Shown: in pieces, positions 1 to 10,047 of the stretch | Numbering within the stretch: the first letter of the stretch is position 1 | Layout of the letters: each line of letters begins with the position of its first letter | The notes under the pieces: generated by a model | Told to the model about the DNA's origin: nothing | Database searches by the model: none | Seen by the model: only the letters and a program-made list of their open reading frames with translations | Program-made: the position numbers and the translations under genes | IMG/VR virus record: IMGVR_UViG_3300040815_001936 | Span: 1-25,632 of that record | Source: a virus | DNA length: 25,632 nt | Strand: one strand, 5' to 3'

Positions 1-3000
1 TAACCTGTACAGTATATTTAATAGTTGCACTTAGGGCGGTAATACTACTAGGAACATCATATAGTATAAAATCAGAACCTTCCGTATCTACGGCACCTGC
101 AGTAATATTTGTAGGTGTAACAGCGTTCACTTTAAAAGAAGGTTCTGCGGCTCCAGTGCTGTCATAAGGTATATCTGTAATACCTGATTTTACTCGTATA
201 GCTGTACCCGTACCAGTATATACATAACTGCCTAGGGAGAGAGGATTCTCTGACAAAGCTACAACAGGTTTAGAAAGATTTACGGATACGGCTTCTACTC
301 CCGAAGCAGTTACTGCTGTTAGTGCACTTGTATAAGGGGAAAAGAAAGTTTTTGGAATATTTTCCGTGCTTCGAGTAGTAGTGCTGGTAGTTCTATAACG
401 AATCCAATAATATAAAGTGGTCGGCGCAATACTAATAACTGGGTCTAGGTAAGTGGTTGCGGAAGAAGTACCAATAAGTTCCGCAGTATTTACATTATTA
501 GTAGTATTTCTTTTTATTTCAATAGTATAGTTGTTAGGATTAAACTTCGGAGCATTTACCCAGGAAAGTTGAATACCAACTCTCTGGGTAGTATGAGAAA
601 AACTTGTTGGAGTAACTACATCAGCTTGATTAGATACACTAGCCGAAGTTTGCCCCGAAAATTCACTAACAGGACTGGGCTGTACTAAGTAAGCATCGTC
701 ATTGTGTTCTTCTGCGGTAACTTGAACCAAACAATCATTAGTAAATGTTAAATTAGTAATTCTAAAATACTTGGTTACCCACCCGAATCTATCATAATTA
801 ATAGCGATAATATTACCAGCTACTAGCAGAATACCTCTCGGAGTAGTTTTAAAACTAATTTTTAGTCCATAGCGAGACTGCTCTAGGTATTGACTAGCAT
901 TGATTCTAGCATTATAGTAATTGGTTACATAGGGAGTTTTAAAATCTCCCTTTTTAGATACATTTCTGTCTTCTTGTAAGTAAGTAGAATTAAAGAAAGA
1001 AATATTTCTAGTCTCAAATGAATTCTGAGGATCCGAAATTCCTACGGAAACTAAGTTAAAAGTTCCTTTTTGTCCTGCATCTTCTACGTTTATAGTACCA
1101 ATGATGTCGTCTTCATATAAAATTTCAGCGGAGTCAAGAGTACCTACTTTAGACTCTACAGCAATATCATACTTACCGTTAGAATAACGAAGCATGCCAT
1201 TAAAGTGGTTTAACATGCTATTAATATTATCGAATACAGAAGCAGAAGTATCTAATACAACATTAGTTTGGTGGCGAGTTACTTCTCTCTGATTTTGATC
1301 GGCCCACCCAAGATATTTCCAGAATTTTACTTCATCAGAGTCGTATAAAGAATAGCCAGAAGCAAAAGTAGTTGTAGAGCCTTGTAATTTTCTAATAACG
1401 GGGTTACTGTACTCTCCTGGAGCATTTCCAACACCTATGGTCATAGTCGCAGTACCATAGCTAGCCGCGCTTATTCTATCTAGGGTGAGCGAGGTTATAG
1501 GAGTAAGAGCTATCAGAGCTGCTTTACTTATTTTACCGTCGGAGGGTACTCGATAAAGAGCACCGGAAGTCCAAACTAAATCGTCGGCAGCATATGTTTT
1601 CCAGTCATGCCACTTATACCCCAACTTACCAACTACATCTGTCCAGACAGTCTCTATTCCACCAGACTCGGATTTACTAGATAGCTTAGTACCTTGCCAC
1701 ACCGTTTTGCCGTTGTAAGAATATTTGTATATACCGCCTACTATCGGGCTATAAGTTCCTACTGTTGAAACATCAGAACGAGTGTCACAAACTCGTGCAG
1801 CGGCTAAAAAGCTTGGTACTCCGATATCTTTCTCAAGACTCAGACCTTTACCAAACCTAACATTGGTCATGTAGTCTAAAGTCTGCATAACAGGATTGAT
1901 AGAAACTCTTAAATCGGGCTTAGTATACAGCTTATAGCTATCTCCAGTGACACCATTACCTGTGGGTAGATAACCTATATCAAAAGCTGAATCAACTGCA
2001 GCTATTCTATAGTCAGTACCCGCTTCGGTAAATGCATAATATTTTACTACTTTTCTTTTCTGTATATAGGTAGAACCATCAGCTACTGTACGAGTAACTT
2101 CTATCTCAAAACCATTATAAGCATCTTCAGTAGAACTAGCTGTGGAAGGGTCAAGAGCTATAGCATTATTTATAGTAATATAGTTTAATACAGTATCAAA
2201 TTCAGTGGCCGAGTCGGAAGTATCATAATCTTCTATAGTATGCGTTCCGTTTCCGTTATCTTGGGTATCGCCTTTATCTTCAGACCCAGGCCCTCCCTGG
2301 CCATCTTCAGGTTGCGTATCTTGTGTTTGTTTTTGAGCAATAACAGTTACTGCTCCTCGCCCTTTTAGAGAATTATCTGGTTGCGTTTGCTCAGCAGCAA
2401 CGGATTCTATTATTACTCTAGGAACAGCACCACTTGATACGGTTACATTTACCCCCGTGGTAGTTCCTGCAGCTACAGATTGAATTGGAGCTTCAAGAGT
2501 CTCATCCACAATTCCGGTAATTTCTGTAGCACCAGAGACTATAAAATTTAATTGATTTGCAGGCGTCGTTACACTCTTAATATAAAAAGAAGAAGTAGTA
2601 GTAAAACCAGGATCATTTTTTAATCTAACTCTAGAAGAAGTATTTTCTGGAAGAGTAAATATATCTTGTATATAATTGGAAGACCCTATTTGAGTTCCAC
2701 CAAGTTCATGTAAAGTTACTTCTTCACCTAAAATAAAATTAGCAACATCTTGTCCGCTAGCGGGCACAGATAAGTAGGACCAATCATAATTATAGCAGTT
2801 TATTAGTCTCCCTCTAACTACAAAATCTAGTTCGGGTATAGAGGTTTCGTCTTCGCCTATAGTATATTTTCCGACAACATAAGCAGTATCTAATACTCTG
2901 TGCTGTCCTCCCCAGTATGAAAACTTTTTATCGCTGTAGTAATCCTGCTGTAATTTAAATCTTCCTGCGTTAGATAAAGATACTAAAAGAGAATCTGCTT

Positions 3001-4588
3001 TTTGGTTAGAAGCACCTGCATGGAAAGTAAATCGAGCATCTATAGGGCTAGTGTATGATGCGAACTCTCCTTCTTGTATTCCGTTTCCGTTTGTTACAGT
3101 TCCTGTAGCGCTTAGCGCTTCAACGTTGTCTAAGTTTACGGCATAAACACCGTCGTCGTATTCTACAAACTCCCCAAATTCTGTAGTATGAGTTGCAACT
3201 ACAGATCTAGGCGTACCATCTTTACCGACTTTCGCATTGATTTTAGTGCCATCGTATACGCTAGTCGTAGTACCTAGTACGTCTCCTTGGTCCATTCTGC
3301 CAATACATGCAACATCCACATTTTCTGTCGCAGTTGGCCCTCTAGTAACGGAGTCTTGTCCATCCACACAAATACTTGAAAGATTATTCAAGTATATATC
3401 ATATATTCCTGAAATCTCTCCTTCGCATATGGCATAAGCTACATATACAATTCTAGAGTTATCTAATTCTGTATCTACAAAAAATGGTACGCTGTCTATT
3501 TTCTGTACACCATAAACTACAGGTAAGTACTTTGCCTCTAAATTGAATCTGAGATCGGCTTCTCTATCTACATTTACTTGGTATTCTACTTGCTTATATT
3601 TTTTACTACCATACCATTTTCTCTTCATTTTGAGTTTGGTTCTGGTTTCTTTAACCTGATAGATTGCTATAAGATTTATAGCTAACTCTGAGTGGGCAAA
3701 TCCTAGATCTGTAGCGTATTCTTGTCTTTTAAGGGCTGAAGGAATAACTTTGCCAGAAGCATCTAATCCTCTATGAAAAGAGTCTGAGGTGAGTCGCCCG
3801 CTAACCCTTACGAAGTCTCCCCAGTGGCTGGAAACATTCCAAGAAATTTTTGAATTACCTTCTGGATTTTCAGTAAGTTTTGCATTATTAATAATACCTT
3901 TAAAGAGAAGATAAGGGGAACCAATGATAAGACCATTAGTATTATCAATATGGGCTTTATAGATAAATACTTCTCTATTAATGTAGCCTGCATAGCTCGT
4001 AGCTGTTCTTTTGTTGAGTAGGCCGATTACTTCCTCGGAAGCAAATTCTAAAGTATAGAAGTTTGTTTTAGTAACAAAAGCTTGATCGACAGTAACAATA
4101 GCTCTCGTATTATTTTGAGTAAATCTGTCTATTCTAGCAGTTTTTCCATCATTATCATCGCCAACATCTATAAGCTGAACTTTATCTCCTTCTGCGAAAC
4201 CGGCGAGCACTAAATCGAAATTTGACTGAATAAAATCAGCGCCGAGAGTAAAAGTATCTCCTAGAGAAGTAGACAATGCAGTAGCGTCTATCTGTAAACT
4301 AATAGAAGAGGCGCGAGCTTGAGTGGTTTCTGTAACGCTACCCACAGAGATTAGTCTATTGGATAGATAACGTTGTGCGCCATTACCGCTTTGGTCATCG
4401 AAACTAATATCTCGTGAACCATCCGTAATGTAGGCATACGCTAGCGCGTCTGTTCTAGGTTCTCCTGTGGTGGTTTTTATCGCTTTTTCGAACTTAACAA
4501 TATGTGCGTAGGAAAAATTATCCCTATAATCGGCATTATCAGTTAGTAAAGAGTTGGTAAGATCTGTGCTTAAACTTCTGATTGTCAC
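1..4588 (-). CDS. Tail tip / host-specificity (J-like) protein, 3' end outside window
   Basis: One open frame of 1,529 codons runs from a GTG start to the left edge without a stop, so the C-terminus is missing. The GTG shares GTGA with the stop of the upstream gene, and GGAGG lies 7 bases before it, which fixes the start. Size and position after tape measure and distal-tail candidate fit the large central tail-tip protein that forms the tail tube end and contacts the receptor (lambda gpJ / Tal type). Visible parts are an N-terminal beta-rich region, a YLPVVYGVQ segment near residue 357, a CEGEISG motif around 388-394, a Gly/Gln/Asp/Glu-rich linker at about 729-793, and a fibronectin-III-like domain at about 1320-1407 (LSW ... 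YYWIRYR). The assignment to tail tip is strong from context; homology to gpJ itself is inferred, not demonstrated. Confidence 0.82.
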   Translation of the reverse strand, partial: MTIRSLSTDLTNSLLTDNADYRDNFSYAHIVKFEKAIKTTTGEPRTDALAYAYITDGSRDISFDDQSGNGAQRYLSNRLISVGSVTETTQARASSISLQIDATALSTSLGDTFTLGADFIQSNFDLVLAGFAEGDKVQLIDVGDDNDGKTARIDRFTQNNTRAIVTVDQAFVTKTNFYTLEFASEEVIGLLNKRTATSYAGYINREVFIYKAHIDNTNGLIIGSPYLLFKGIINNAKLTENPEGNSKISWNVSSHWGDFVRVSGRLTSDSFHRGLDASGKVIPSALKRQEYATDLGFAHSELAINLIAIYQVKETRTKLKMKRKWYGSKKYKQVEYQVNVDREADLRFNLEAKYLPVVYGVQKIDSVPFFVDTELDNSRIVYVAYAICEGEISGIYDIYLNNLSSICVDGQDSVTRGPTATENVDVACIGRMDQGDVLGTTTSVYDGTKINAKVGKDGTPRSVVATHTTEFGEFVEYDDGVYAVNLDNVEALSATGTVTNGNGIQEGEFASYTSPIDARFTFHAGASNQKADSLLVSLSNAGRFKLQQDYYSDKKFSYWGGQHRVLDTAYVVGKYTIGEDETSIPELDFVVRGRLINCYNYDWSYLSVPASGQDVANFILGEEVTLHELGGTQIGSSNYIQDIFTLPENTSSRVRLKNDPGFTTTSSFYIKSVTTPANQLNFIVSGATEITGIVDETLEAPIQSVAAGTTTGVNVTVSSGAVPRVIIESVAAEQTQPDNSLKGRGAVTVIAQKQTQDTQPEDGQGGPGSEDKGDTQDNGNGTHTIEDYDTSDSATEFDTVLNYITINNAIALDPSTASSTEDAYNGFEIEVTRTVADGSTYIQKRKVVKYYAFTEAGTDYRIAAVDSAFDIGYLPTGNGVTGDSYKLYTKPDLRVSINPVMQTLDYMTNVRFGKGLSLEKDIGVPSFLAAARVCDTRSDVSTVGTYSPIVGGIYKYSYNGKTVWQGTKLSSKSESGGIETVWTDVVGKLGYKWHDWKTYAADDLVWTSGALYRVPSDGKISKAALIALTPITSLTLDRISAASYGTATMTIGVGNAPGEYSNPVIRKLQGSTTTFASGYSLYDSDEVKFWKYLGWADQNQREVTRHQTNVVLDTSASVFDNINSMLNHFNGMLRYSNGKYDIAVESKVGTLDSAEILYEDDIIGTINVEDAGQKGTFNLVSVGISDPQNSFETRNISFFNSTYLQEDRNVSKKGDFKTPYVTNYYNARINASQYLEQSRYGLKISFKTTPRGILLVAGNIIAINYDRFGWVTKYFRITNLTFTNDCLVQVTAEEHNDDAYLVQPSPVSEFSGQTSASVSNQADVVTPTSFSHTTQRVGIQLSWVNAPKFNPNNYTIEIKRNTTNNVNTAELIGTSSATTYLDPVISIAPTTLYYWIRYRTTSTTTRSTENIPKTFFSPYTSALTAVTASGVEAVSVNLSKPVVALSENPLSLGSYVYTGTGTAIRVKSGITDIPYDSTGAAEPSFKVNAVTPTNITAGAVDTEGSDFILYDVPSSITALSATIKYTVQV

Positions 4589-5319
4589 TGTACTTCCTCC
4601 AAAGAAAGAGAGAACTGATATAAATTATTAGTTCCTAAAGAGTATTCTTGTGTATCTTTACTAGATACTACTTTAAAAAGGACGTCCTTAAATTGAGTTG
4701 TAGAGGCAGCAGTTACGTCTTTCTGCAGCCCCGGAGTAAAATGAATTTTTATCTGATCTGCATCTAAAGTAGTAGTATTTTGCAAAAGGTCGGGGGTCTC
4801 CACTCCTGTTATCATATAAACTTTTTTATGATTAGTATTCGAAGCGTCAGTAATCGTAAATACATCTCCTGAAGTGGGAGTTCCATGAGTAGCAAAGGCA
4901 TACGAAACACCTTCTAATTTCATCGAAGTTTCTCCTGCATAAGCAGCGTTAGGCAGAACTAAACTGTTTACATATGTAGAATTTGCGGAGAAAGTAGAGT
5001 TCTGAGGAACTTCGTACTGTGGAAGAGAAACGAAAAAAGGAACTAAACCACCTCTTCTAGAAAACATAAAAGTTTGTATAGGATTGAACTCGGCCCTCGT
5101 CATAGGATTATAACTTATATTCATTTTCCAGTATTGATTTGAAGAAGCTCTTGAAATATAACGCCCACTATTTGTTCTAGTCTTCATTATTTTTTCGTTA
5201 GAAGAAAGAGTGACCGAAGAATATCCTGGCCCCTCCAAGGAACCGTTAGCATCTCCTGCTGGACCAATCGTATAAGTAGGGTTTGGCAGTGTGTCTGCAA
5301 AAGTAGTAAAAGTAGCCAT
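4585..5319 (-). CDS. Distal tail / minor tail protein candidate
   Basis: A 244-residue, beta-rich protein encoded between the tape measure and the large tip protein. That slot is usually taken by the distal tail protein that caps the tube and docks the tip (Dit or lambda gpM-like), and the size fits. Residues 1-110 look like one compact domain, and a second beta domain rich in Thr and Ser follows. No catalytic motif or signal peptide is visible. The ATG overlaps the tape measure stop (TAATG) and has AGGA upstream; the gene ends in GTGA, coupling it to the next gene. Function is inferred from synteny and length only; another minor tail protein is possible. Confidence 0.6.
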   Translation of the reverse strand: MATFTTFADTLPNPTYTIGPAGDANGSLEGPGYSSVTLSSNEKIMKTRTNSGRYISRASSNQYWKMNISYNPMTRAEFNPIQTFMFSRRGGLVPFFVSLPQYEVPQNSTFSANSTYVNSLVLPNAAYAGETSMKLEGVSYAFATHGTPTSGDVFTITDASNTNHKKVYMITGVETPDLLQNTTTLDADQIKIHFTPGLQKDVTAASTTQFKDVLFKVVSSKDTQEYSLGTNNLYQFSLSLEEVQ

Positions 5320-8300
5320 TAATATTTTCCTGCGCCTGCCGATGATGGAGTGTAAACTGCGGTATCAATATCTTCATAAAAATCTTCGCCATAGGAGTTT
5401 ACGGCTTCTCTCAGCATTCCAATAATATTTCCTCTTTGTGCAACAAGTATTTCTTCAACTCCAGAAGCATCCAGTGCGCTAATACTAATATTGGCATTAA
5501 CTGGAGCTGACTGCTTCATTTGATCATTAGGCATAATCTTTCCTGGAGTTTCTGGAACAAATAGTTCTGGTCCTTGCTCACCCACTACATACCCGGCGGT
5601 AGGACCCCCTTCTTTGCGGTACTTTGCCCCCATGAAAGCCGGTTTGAAGTTTTCTGGGCCGCCAGAACCTGATTCCCCTCTAAAATACCCTAGTTCTCCA
5701 GCAGCTCCACTAGAAGTAGCTAAATCTGTTTTTGTCGTTTTCTTACCTACTGTTATGGTAGGAGAGGGCGCAGCTCCTGAATCTGATACACTACTACCGC
5801 CCTGATAAGAAGTACCGGCGACAACAGCTAATTGAGCGGCTCCTAACCCTAAGATAATTGCACCTAAAGGAATTCCGAAAAATCCTGTTTCTCCTAAAGT
5901 TTTCATATATGCAGCAGCGGTATTGATTACAATTTGAGCCATCTGAATTTTTTTGTTTCTTTCAAAATTCTTTTTTTCAATACTTTCTTTTTTCTTCTCT
6001 AAAGCTGCAATTTTTGTCATAGATTCTTTTGACTTGCCATCGCGTTTCTTTTCTGCTGCAATTTCTTTATCAATAGCCGCCACTCTTTGCTGCCCTGCAG
6101 CGGCTGCGATAGTGCCTATAGCCCCTATAATATTACCAATCGCAGACAGTTTATCACCCATGTTATCGCCGGCTTCGCCAATACGAATAAAAGCATCTGC
6201 CATAACCATAGAACCTTCTGTAACAGCGGCAATAAGTGCTCCTTCAGGGCCAAGAGCTTTTAACTGCTCTATAAAAGGTCCAGCAGCAGCAGCAGTCATA
6301 GCTAGTCTTTCTCTAGCAATACCTGCTTTCTTTTCCCCTTCCTTTGCGTCAGGATCGTTCTCTATTCGGGATATGTTATCTCTACCACTGCTAATAGCAC
6401 CTTCAATACCCGATGTCATAGCGGTGGTAGTGGTAAAACCTTGACCTATCCCACCCAAACTTTGTGTAAGCCCATCTCTTTCAGAGCGAACTTTTTTCTT
6501 CAATAGTTCTTCTTCTAGCGTTATCTTGTCTTTTGCTAAATTAAAGTCAGCTTCCGCAGCTTTTTTTCCAGACTCTAAAACTGCCAGATTAGCCGCTCGA
6601 ATTGCGTCTGCATTCTTTAGTTCCGTTCCTGCTAATCTTGCTCTTTCTTCTAAAAGCATCAGATTAACGTTTGCTAGCATAAACTCTGCAGCGACTATAT
6701 TGAGTCTAGCATCTCTTTCTTTTTTTGCCTGATCTAGTCTTTCGGATTTTTCTGTTCGAAATATCGCTAACTCTGCTCTAGCAGAAGGTCCGTCTGTTGC
6801 GCCGGAACGAAGTCTTTGAATTTCAAGACCAACTTTTCTTCTTTCTCTCTCTGTATTAAGAATTTTCATTTCAGCCCTAAAAGCTCTCATTCGTAAATCG
6901 AGAAGTTTTTTAGCGTCCTGTACCTTTTTAACAGCTACTTCCTCTTCTTTAAGTTGTAGCTTTAATCCGTCTGCTGTTAAATTGTTAAGCTCTCCCTGAA
7001 GCTTTTGTCTCTCAGCACTTTCTTTAGTGCTTAACTCACTACTCTCCGCTAGCATATTTAAAGTGTTAAGTCTTTCTGTTATTAACTCTTTTCTTTTGTT
7101 GTTTAAATTAACTTCTGCTTCGAACTGCTTTTCAAGTGCATTTGCGTCTTGAGCACGAGCAATTTTAACTTTTTTAAGTGCAGCTTCTGAGTCTTTAATT
7201 TCTTTTGGAAGCTCTCTTTGTCTTTTAAGACTAGTTTCTAGGCTAGTATTAAAAGCGTCTAGAGAGTCCTTGGAATTAATATAAAGGCCTGAAGCTTGTA
7301 ATTTCTTTTGTAATTCGAGTAAAGCTTCTGACCTTTTAAACGCAGCTTCTTCGCTAGCTCCTGTAGCGTCAAGAGCCTCACTTGTTTTTTCATAACCAGC
7401 TGCTAATGCTTGAGTTTTTTCTAGAAGCTCATCAAAAGGAGTCGCCGTTCTTTTACCGAGACCTGTTAGGGTGTCTCTTACATCAGACGCTTGATCATCT
7501 AACGCTTTTAGCCCTGTCACATAGTTTTCAAAAGGAGCTCTTGCAGATGTTAAAACATCTTGAAACTCTCGAAAACTTATCATACCTGCAAGTAGGGCCG
7601 ATTCTGCTGCACTTATTAATTCTAGAGATTTTGGAGGAATGAAAGTAACTCCATCAGCTACTTCACCTTTAAGATTTTTTACCGCTTGTTGAACTGCAGC
7701 AGTAGCTCTTGGACCTAGAGTCTCATAAGTTTTTAATTCTTCCTGCATCTCTTTTTGTTTATCTATTAGCTCTCCGAACACACCAACAAAGTTTTTGGTA
7801 CCATCAGCATTTTTTCCAGACCAACTTTTTGCACCATCAAAGTTTGCAATTGCATTATCATTTTCTTCTAACTTCTTTTTAAGATTAGAAGCAGCACCCG
7901 CATCTGCAATAAAAGCAGCTTGAACCTGTTCACTGGCCGTAGTAAGTACTCCTGCTGCTGCATTTGCAAACCTTCCCGATTCTATCGAACCCTCTCGCAA
8001 GCGTTGACTATAATGCTCAACAGTTTCGTTAATTCTATTTAGCCCTTTTATAAACTCATCGACCTTTACCTCATTATCTGAGGGAAAAAATCTATCCTTT
8101 AAAAAATCATAAACAAGAGGACCAATTGAAAGTAAAAGGCCTATAGGCCCTAAAAGAGCAAAGAAACCTGTCGCTAGTACTCGAAGACCAGTTGCTACCC
8201 CAAATACGGCCGTACGTAAGCCGTTAAAGATGCCAATACTTCTTGATTTTGTAATATTTGTAACATTAAGTGCAGTATTATACTCAATAACAGATCTTGT

Positions 8301-9647
8301 AAGAGTTTTAAATCCTATAATTAGCTGTCCTCTCTGCAATTGACCTATACCTAAAGCCACATTTTCTTTAGCATCTGCAACAGCTTGGAGTTTTTGAACT
8401 CTTAAGAGCTCCACTTTGGCTGCTTTAACTTTATCTATATCTGCTTCTAATAGTTTGTACGCTGCGCTGCCTTTTGAGGTTGCTGCAGCTTCTTTCTCAA
8501 GCCTCTTATTTGATGTTGCTAAACTTCCATCTAAACTATTAAGACCGCTTCTAAAATCTTCCTGACTAGCGGTGCCTTCATCAATTTTATCAATTAACTG
8601 GTTATAAACTTTTAAACTTTCTTTTTGTTTTACAAGGTTCTTAGAAGTTTCTACGGCATTATCTTTTGCCGCAAGAGCATTTTTAGCTAGTTGACTAGCG
8701 CCATCTGCAAGAGCGGGCAACATTTGCTTTGATATAGAAGAAGCAAATAAAGCTACTACACCCCCGACAGCTGCCATATTATTTGCGAAAACATTAAGTA
8801 CTGGAACAGCTACACTATTTATGGATGTTAGTATTTCTTTTGCTAAGTTTTGAAAAGTTGCTCCGAGTTTATCATAAGGATTGGCTTCGGCAGCTTCAGC
8901 GATTCCAGAAAATTTATCAATACCTTTTGAAATTGCTTCATTAAGAAAAGCCTGACGTCTTTCAAAATCTGTAACTTCCTCCGCTGATTTTCCTACTGAA
9001 GAAGCATAATTACTGACGGCATCATCAAGACGAACAAAGATACCTAATTCATCAAGAATTTCCGGCTCGAGTTTTGCAGTACCTCTTACTAGACGATCAA
9101 GAGCATCTCCTAAGTCTCTGCCGAGTGCAATAGAAGCCCCCTTCGCAACAATACCTAGACTTTCGAGCTGAGTATTTGAAAATCCTGCAGAGGTTGCAAG
9201 AGCGGTTGCTCGTAAAGCCTCTTCAGTAGAAATAGCGTTGTCAGTTACTCTTTTAAGATTGTCTGCAAGAATTGAGAGATTTCTTCCTGACTCGATACCA
9301 ACACGATCAAGACCCTCTACCAACTGGTCTACTTTAGAGGCTGAACGAAGGGCGTTGAAAGCTGCGCTCGCAGCAAATAAGTTTGCAGCAAGAGTTGCAT
9401 AAGCAGCAACAAGACCGGAAGAACCTCCTCCGATCTCGCTTCGCATTTTGGAAAAAGCTTTAGTGCCGTTTGCCGTAGCTCCAGCTACACCTTTTGCACC
9501 TTTATCATATTGATTTCTAGATTTAGTTAGCTTGTTCGTAGAAGCGGATGCCTTATTTGTGGACGCAGAAAGCTTGTCCAGGTTTTTCTGGACAACTTTT
9601 ATCCCTTTACCTGTTACCTCTACTTCTAAAAGAACTTTATTTGCCAT
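5319..9647 (-). CDS. Tail tape measure protein
   Basis: At 1,442 residues this is one of the two longest proteins here and has the classic tape measure make-up: Ala/Lys/Glu/Ser-rich, mostly helical, with long coiled-coil stretches (about 740-1050) and hydrophobic segments at about 482-515 and 1250-1278, the latter followed by a Gly/Ser-rich tail. It follows the two tail chaperone genes, as expected. Tape measure proteins set tail length and later help DNA entry; by the rule of thumb of about 0.15 nm per residue the tail would be near 215 nm, so this is a long-tailed phage. No lysozyme or peptidase domain is evident. The ATG overlaps the end of the upstream chaperone gene by 11 bases and has only a weak AGAG site, suggesting translational coupling. 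Confidence 0.93.
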   Translation of the reverse strand: MANKVLLEVEVTGKGIKVVQKNLDKLSASTNKASASTNKLTKSRNQYDKGAKGVAGATANGTKAFSKMRSEIGGGSSGLVAAYATLAANLFAASAAFNALRSASKVDQLVEGLDRVGIESGRNLSILADNLKRVTDNAISTEEALRATALATSAGFSNTQLESLGIVAKGASIALGRDLGDALDRLVRGTAKLEPEILDELGIFVRLDDAVSNYASSVGKSAEEVTDFERRQAFLNEAISKGIDKFSGIAEAAEANPYDKLGATFQNLAKEILTSINSVAVPVLNVFANNMAAVGGVVALFASSISKQMLPALADGASQLAKNALAAKDNAVETSKNLVKQKESLKVYNQLIDKIDEGTASQEDFRSGLNSLDGSLATSNKRLEKEAAATSKGSAAYKLLEADIDKVKAAKVELLRVQKLQAVADAKENVALGIGQLQRGQLIIGFKTLTRSVIEYNTALNVTNITKSRSIGIFNGLRTAVFGVATGLRVLATGFFALLGPIGLLLSIGPLVYDFLKDRFFPSDNEVKVDEFIKGLNRINETVEHYSQRLREGSIESGRFANAAAGVLTTASEQVQAAFIADAGAASNLKKKLEENDNAIANFDGAKSWSGKNADGTKNFVGVFGELIDKQKEMQEELKTYETLGPRATAAVQQAVKNLKGEVADGVTFIPPKSLELISAAESALLAGMISFREFQDVLTSARAPFENYVTGLKALDDQASDVRDTLTGLGKRTATPFDELLEKTQALAAGYEKTSEALDATGASEEAAFKRSEALLELQKKLQASGLYINSKDSLDAFNTSLETSLKRQRELPKEIKDSEAALKKVKIARAQDANALEKQFEAEVNLNNKRKELITERLNTLNMLAESSELSTKESAERQKLQGELNNLTADGLKLQLKEEEVAVKKVQDAKKLLDLRMRAFRAEMKILNTERERRKVGLEIQRLRSGATDGPSARAELAIFRTEKSERLDQAKKERDARLNIVAAEFMLANVNLMLLEERARLAGTELKNADAIRAANLAVLESGKKAAEADFNLAKDKITLEEELLKKKVRSERDGLTQSLGGIGQGFTTTTAMTSGIEGAISSGRDNISRIENDPDAKEGEKKAGIARERLAMTAAAAGPFIEQLKALGPEGALIAAVTEGSMVMADAFIRIGEAGDNMGDKLSAIGNIIGAIGTIAAAAGQQRVAAIDKEIAAEKKRDGKSKESMTKIAALEKKKESIEKKNFERNKKIQMAQIVINTAAAYMKTLGETGFFGIPLGAIILGLGAAQLAVVAGTSYQGGSSVSDSGAAPSPTITVGKKTTKTDLATSSGAAGELGYFRGESGSGGPENFKPAFMGAKYRKEGGPTAGYVVGEQGPELFVPETPGKIMPNDQMKQSAPVNANISISALDASGVEEILVAQRGNIIGMLREAVNSYGEDFYEDIDTAVYTPSSAGAGKY

Positions 9648-10047
9648 TTTTTCTCTTTACTTTATCGTACTCTCTTTTTATCTGCTCTTGAGATTTTTTA
9701 ATTGCATGAGAGTCGAGCCTTAATAATATAGTATAAAGAAGTTCTTTATCTTCTATATTATAAACTTTTAATAAAAATTCTAGATTCGTATAATCTTTTC
9801 CAACATAGCCAATATCTGGGTATACTCGATCTCCTAGAGAATTAAATATTTCTATTGCACTAATAACGGACTCTGGAAAATCTTCTATACCTGGAGGGCA
9901 TTTATTAAGGTCTGGTTCTCTTCCTAATTGCTCTTCCATTTCCAGGTATCTTTCTTTTGTCATTCCGACAGTGTTATTTTTTTGCCAGGTTTCAATCCTC
10001 TCCCATAGAAGCTCTTTTTGGTCCTCCACGAAAGTTGGCAAGGTCAA
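9637..10047 (-). CDS. Tail assembly chaperone, downstream frame (gpT-like)
   Basis: A 136-residue frame overlapping the 3' end of the preceding chaperone gene by 56 bases, in the +1 frame. Position and size match lambda gpT, which is made only as a G-T fusion by ribosomal frameshifting and helps load the tape measure. The protein is hydrophilic and helical, with a Lys/Arg-rich end. Its frame has no ATG near the 5' end: the frame opens just after a TAG at 10051-10053, the first possible start is TTG (10045-10047), and a GTG lies at 10027-10029. A GAGG sits 6 bases before that TTG, so independent initiation is not excluded. With a shift at TTT_CGT the fusion would be about 261 residues. Identity as a chaperone is inferred from synteny. 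Confidence 0.75.
   Translation of the reverse strand: MTLPTFVEDQKELLWERIETWQKNNTVGMTKERYLEMEEQLGREPDLNKCPPGIEDFPESVISAIEIFNSLGDRVYPDIGYVGKDYTNLEFLLKVYNIEDKELLYTILLRLDSHAIKKSQEQIKREYDKVKRKNGK

Noticed and set aside
5953-6444. 163-codon open frame on the plus strand inside the tape measure gene
   Set aside because: It mirrors the Ala/Glu/Lys-rich codons of the tape measure, has no ribosome site or partner genes, and every supported gene is on the other strand.
5319-9647. Peptidoglycan hydrolase domain in the tape measure
   Set aside because: No lysozyme, transglycosylase or peptidase motif could be picked out; the protein is coiled coil plus hydrophobic segments.
9992-10047. Canonical -1 slippery heptamer in the chaperone overlap
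   Set aside because: The A-run at CCA AAA AGA invites a -1 slip, but that frame reaches a stop soon after and does not enter the second chaperone frame.
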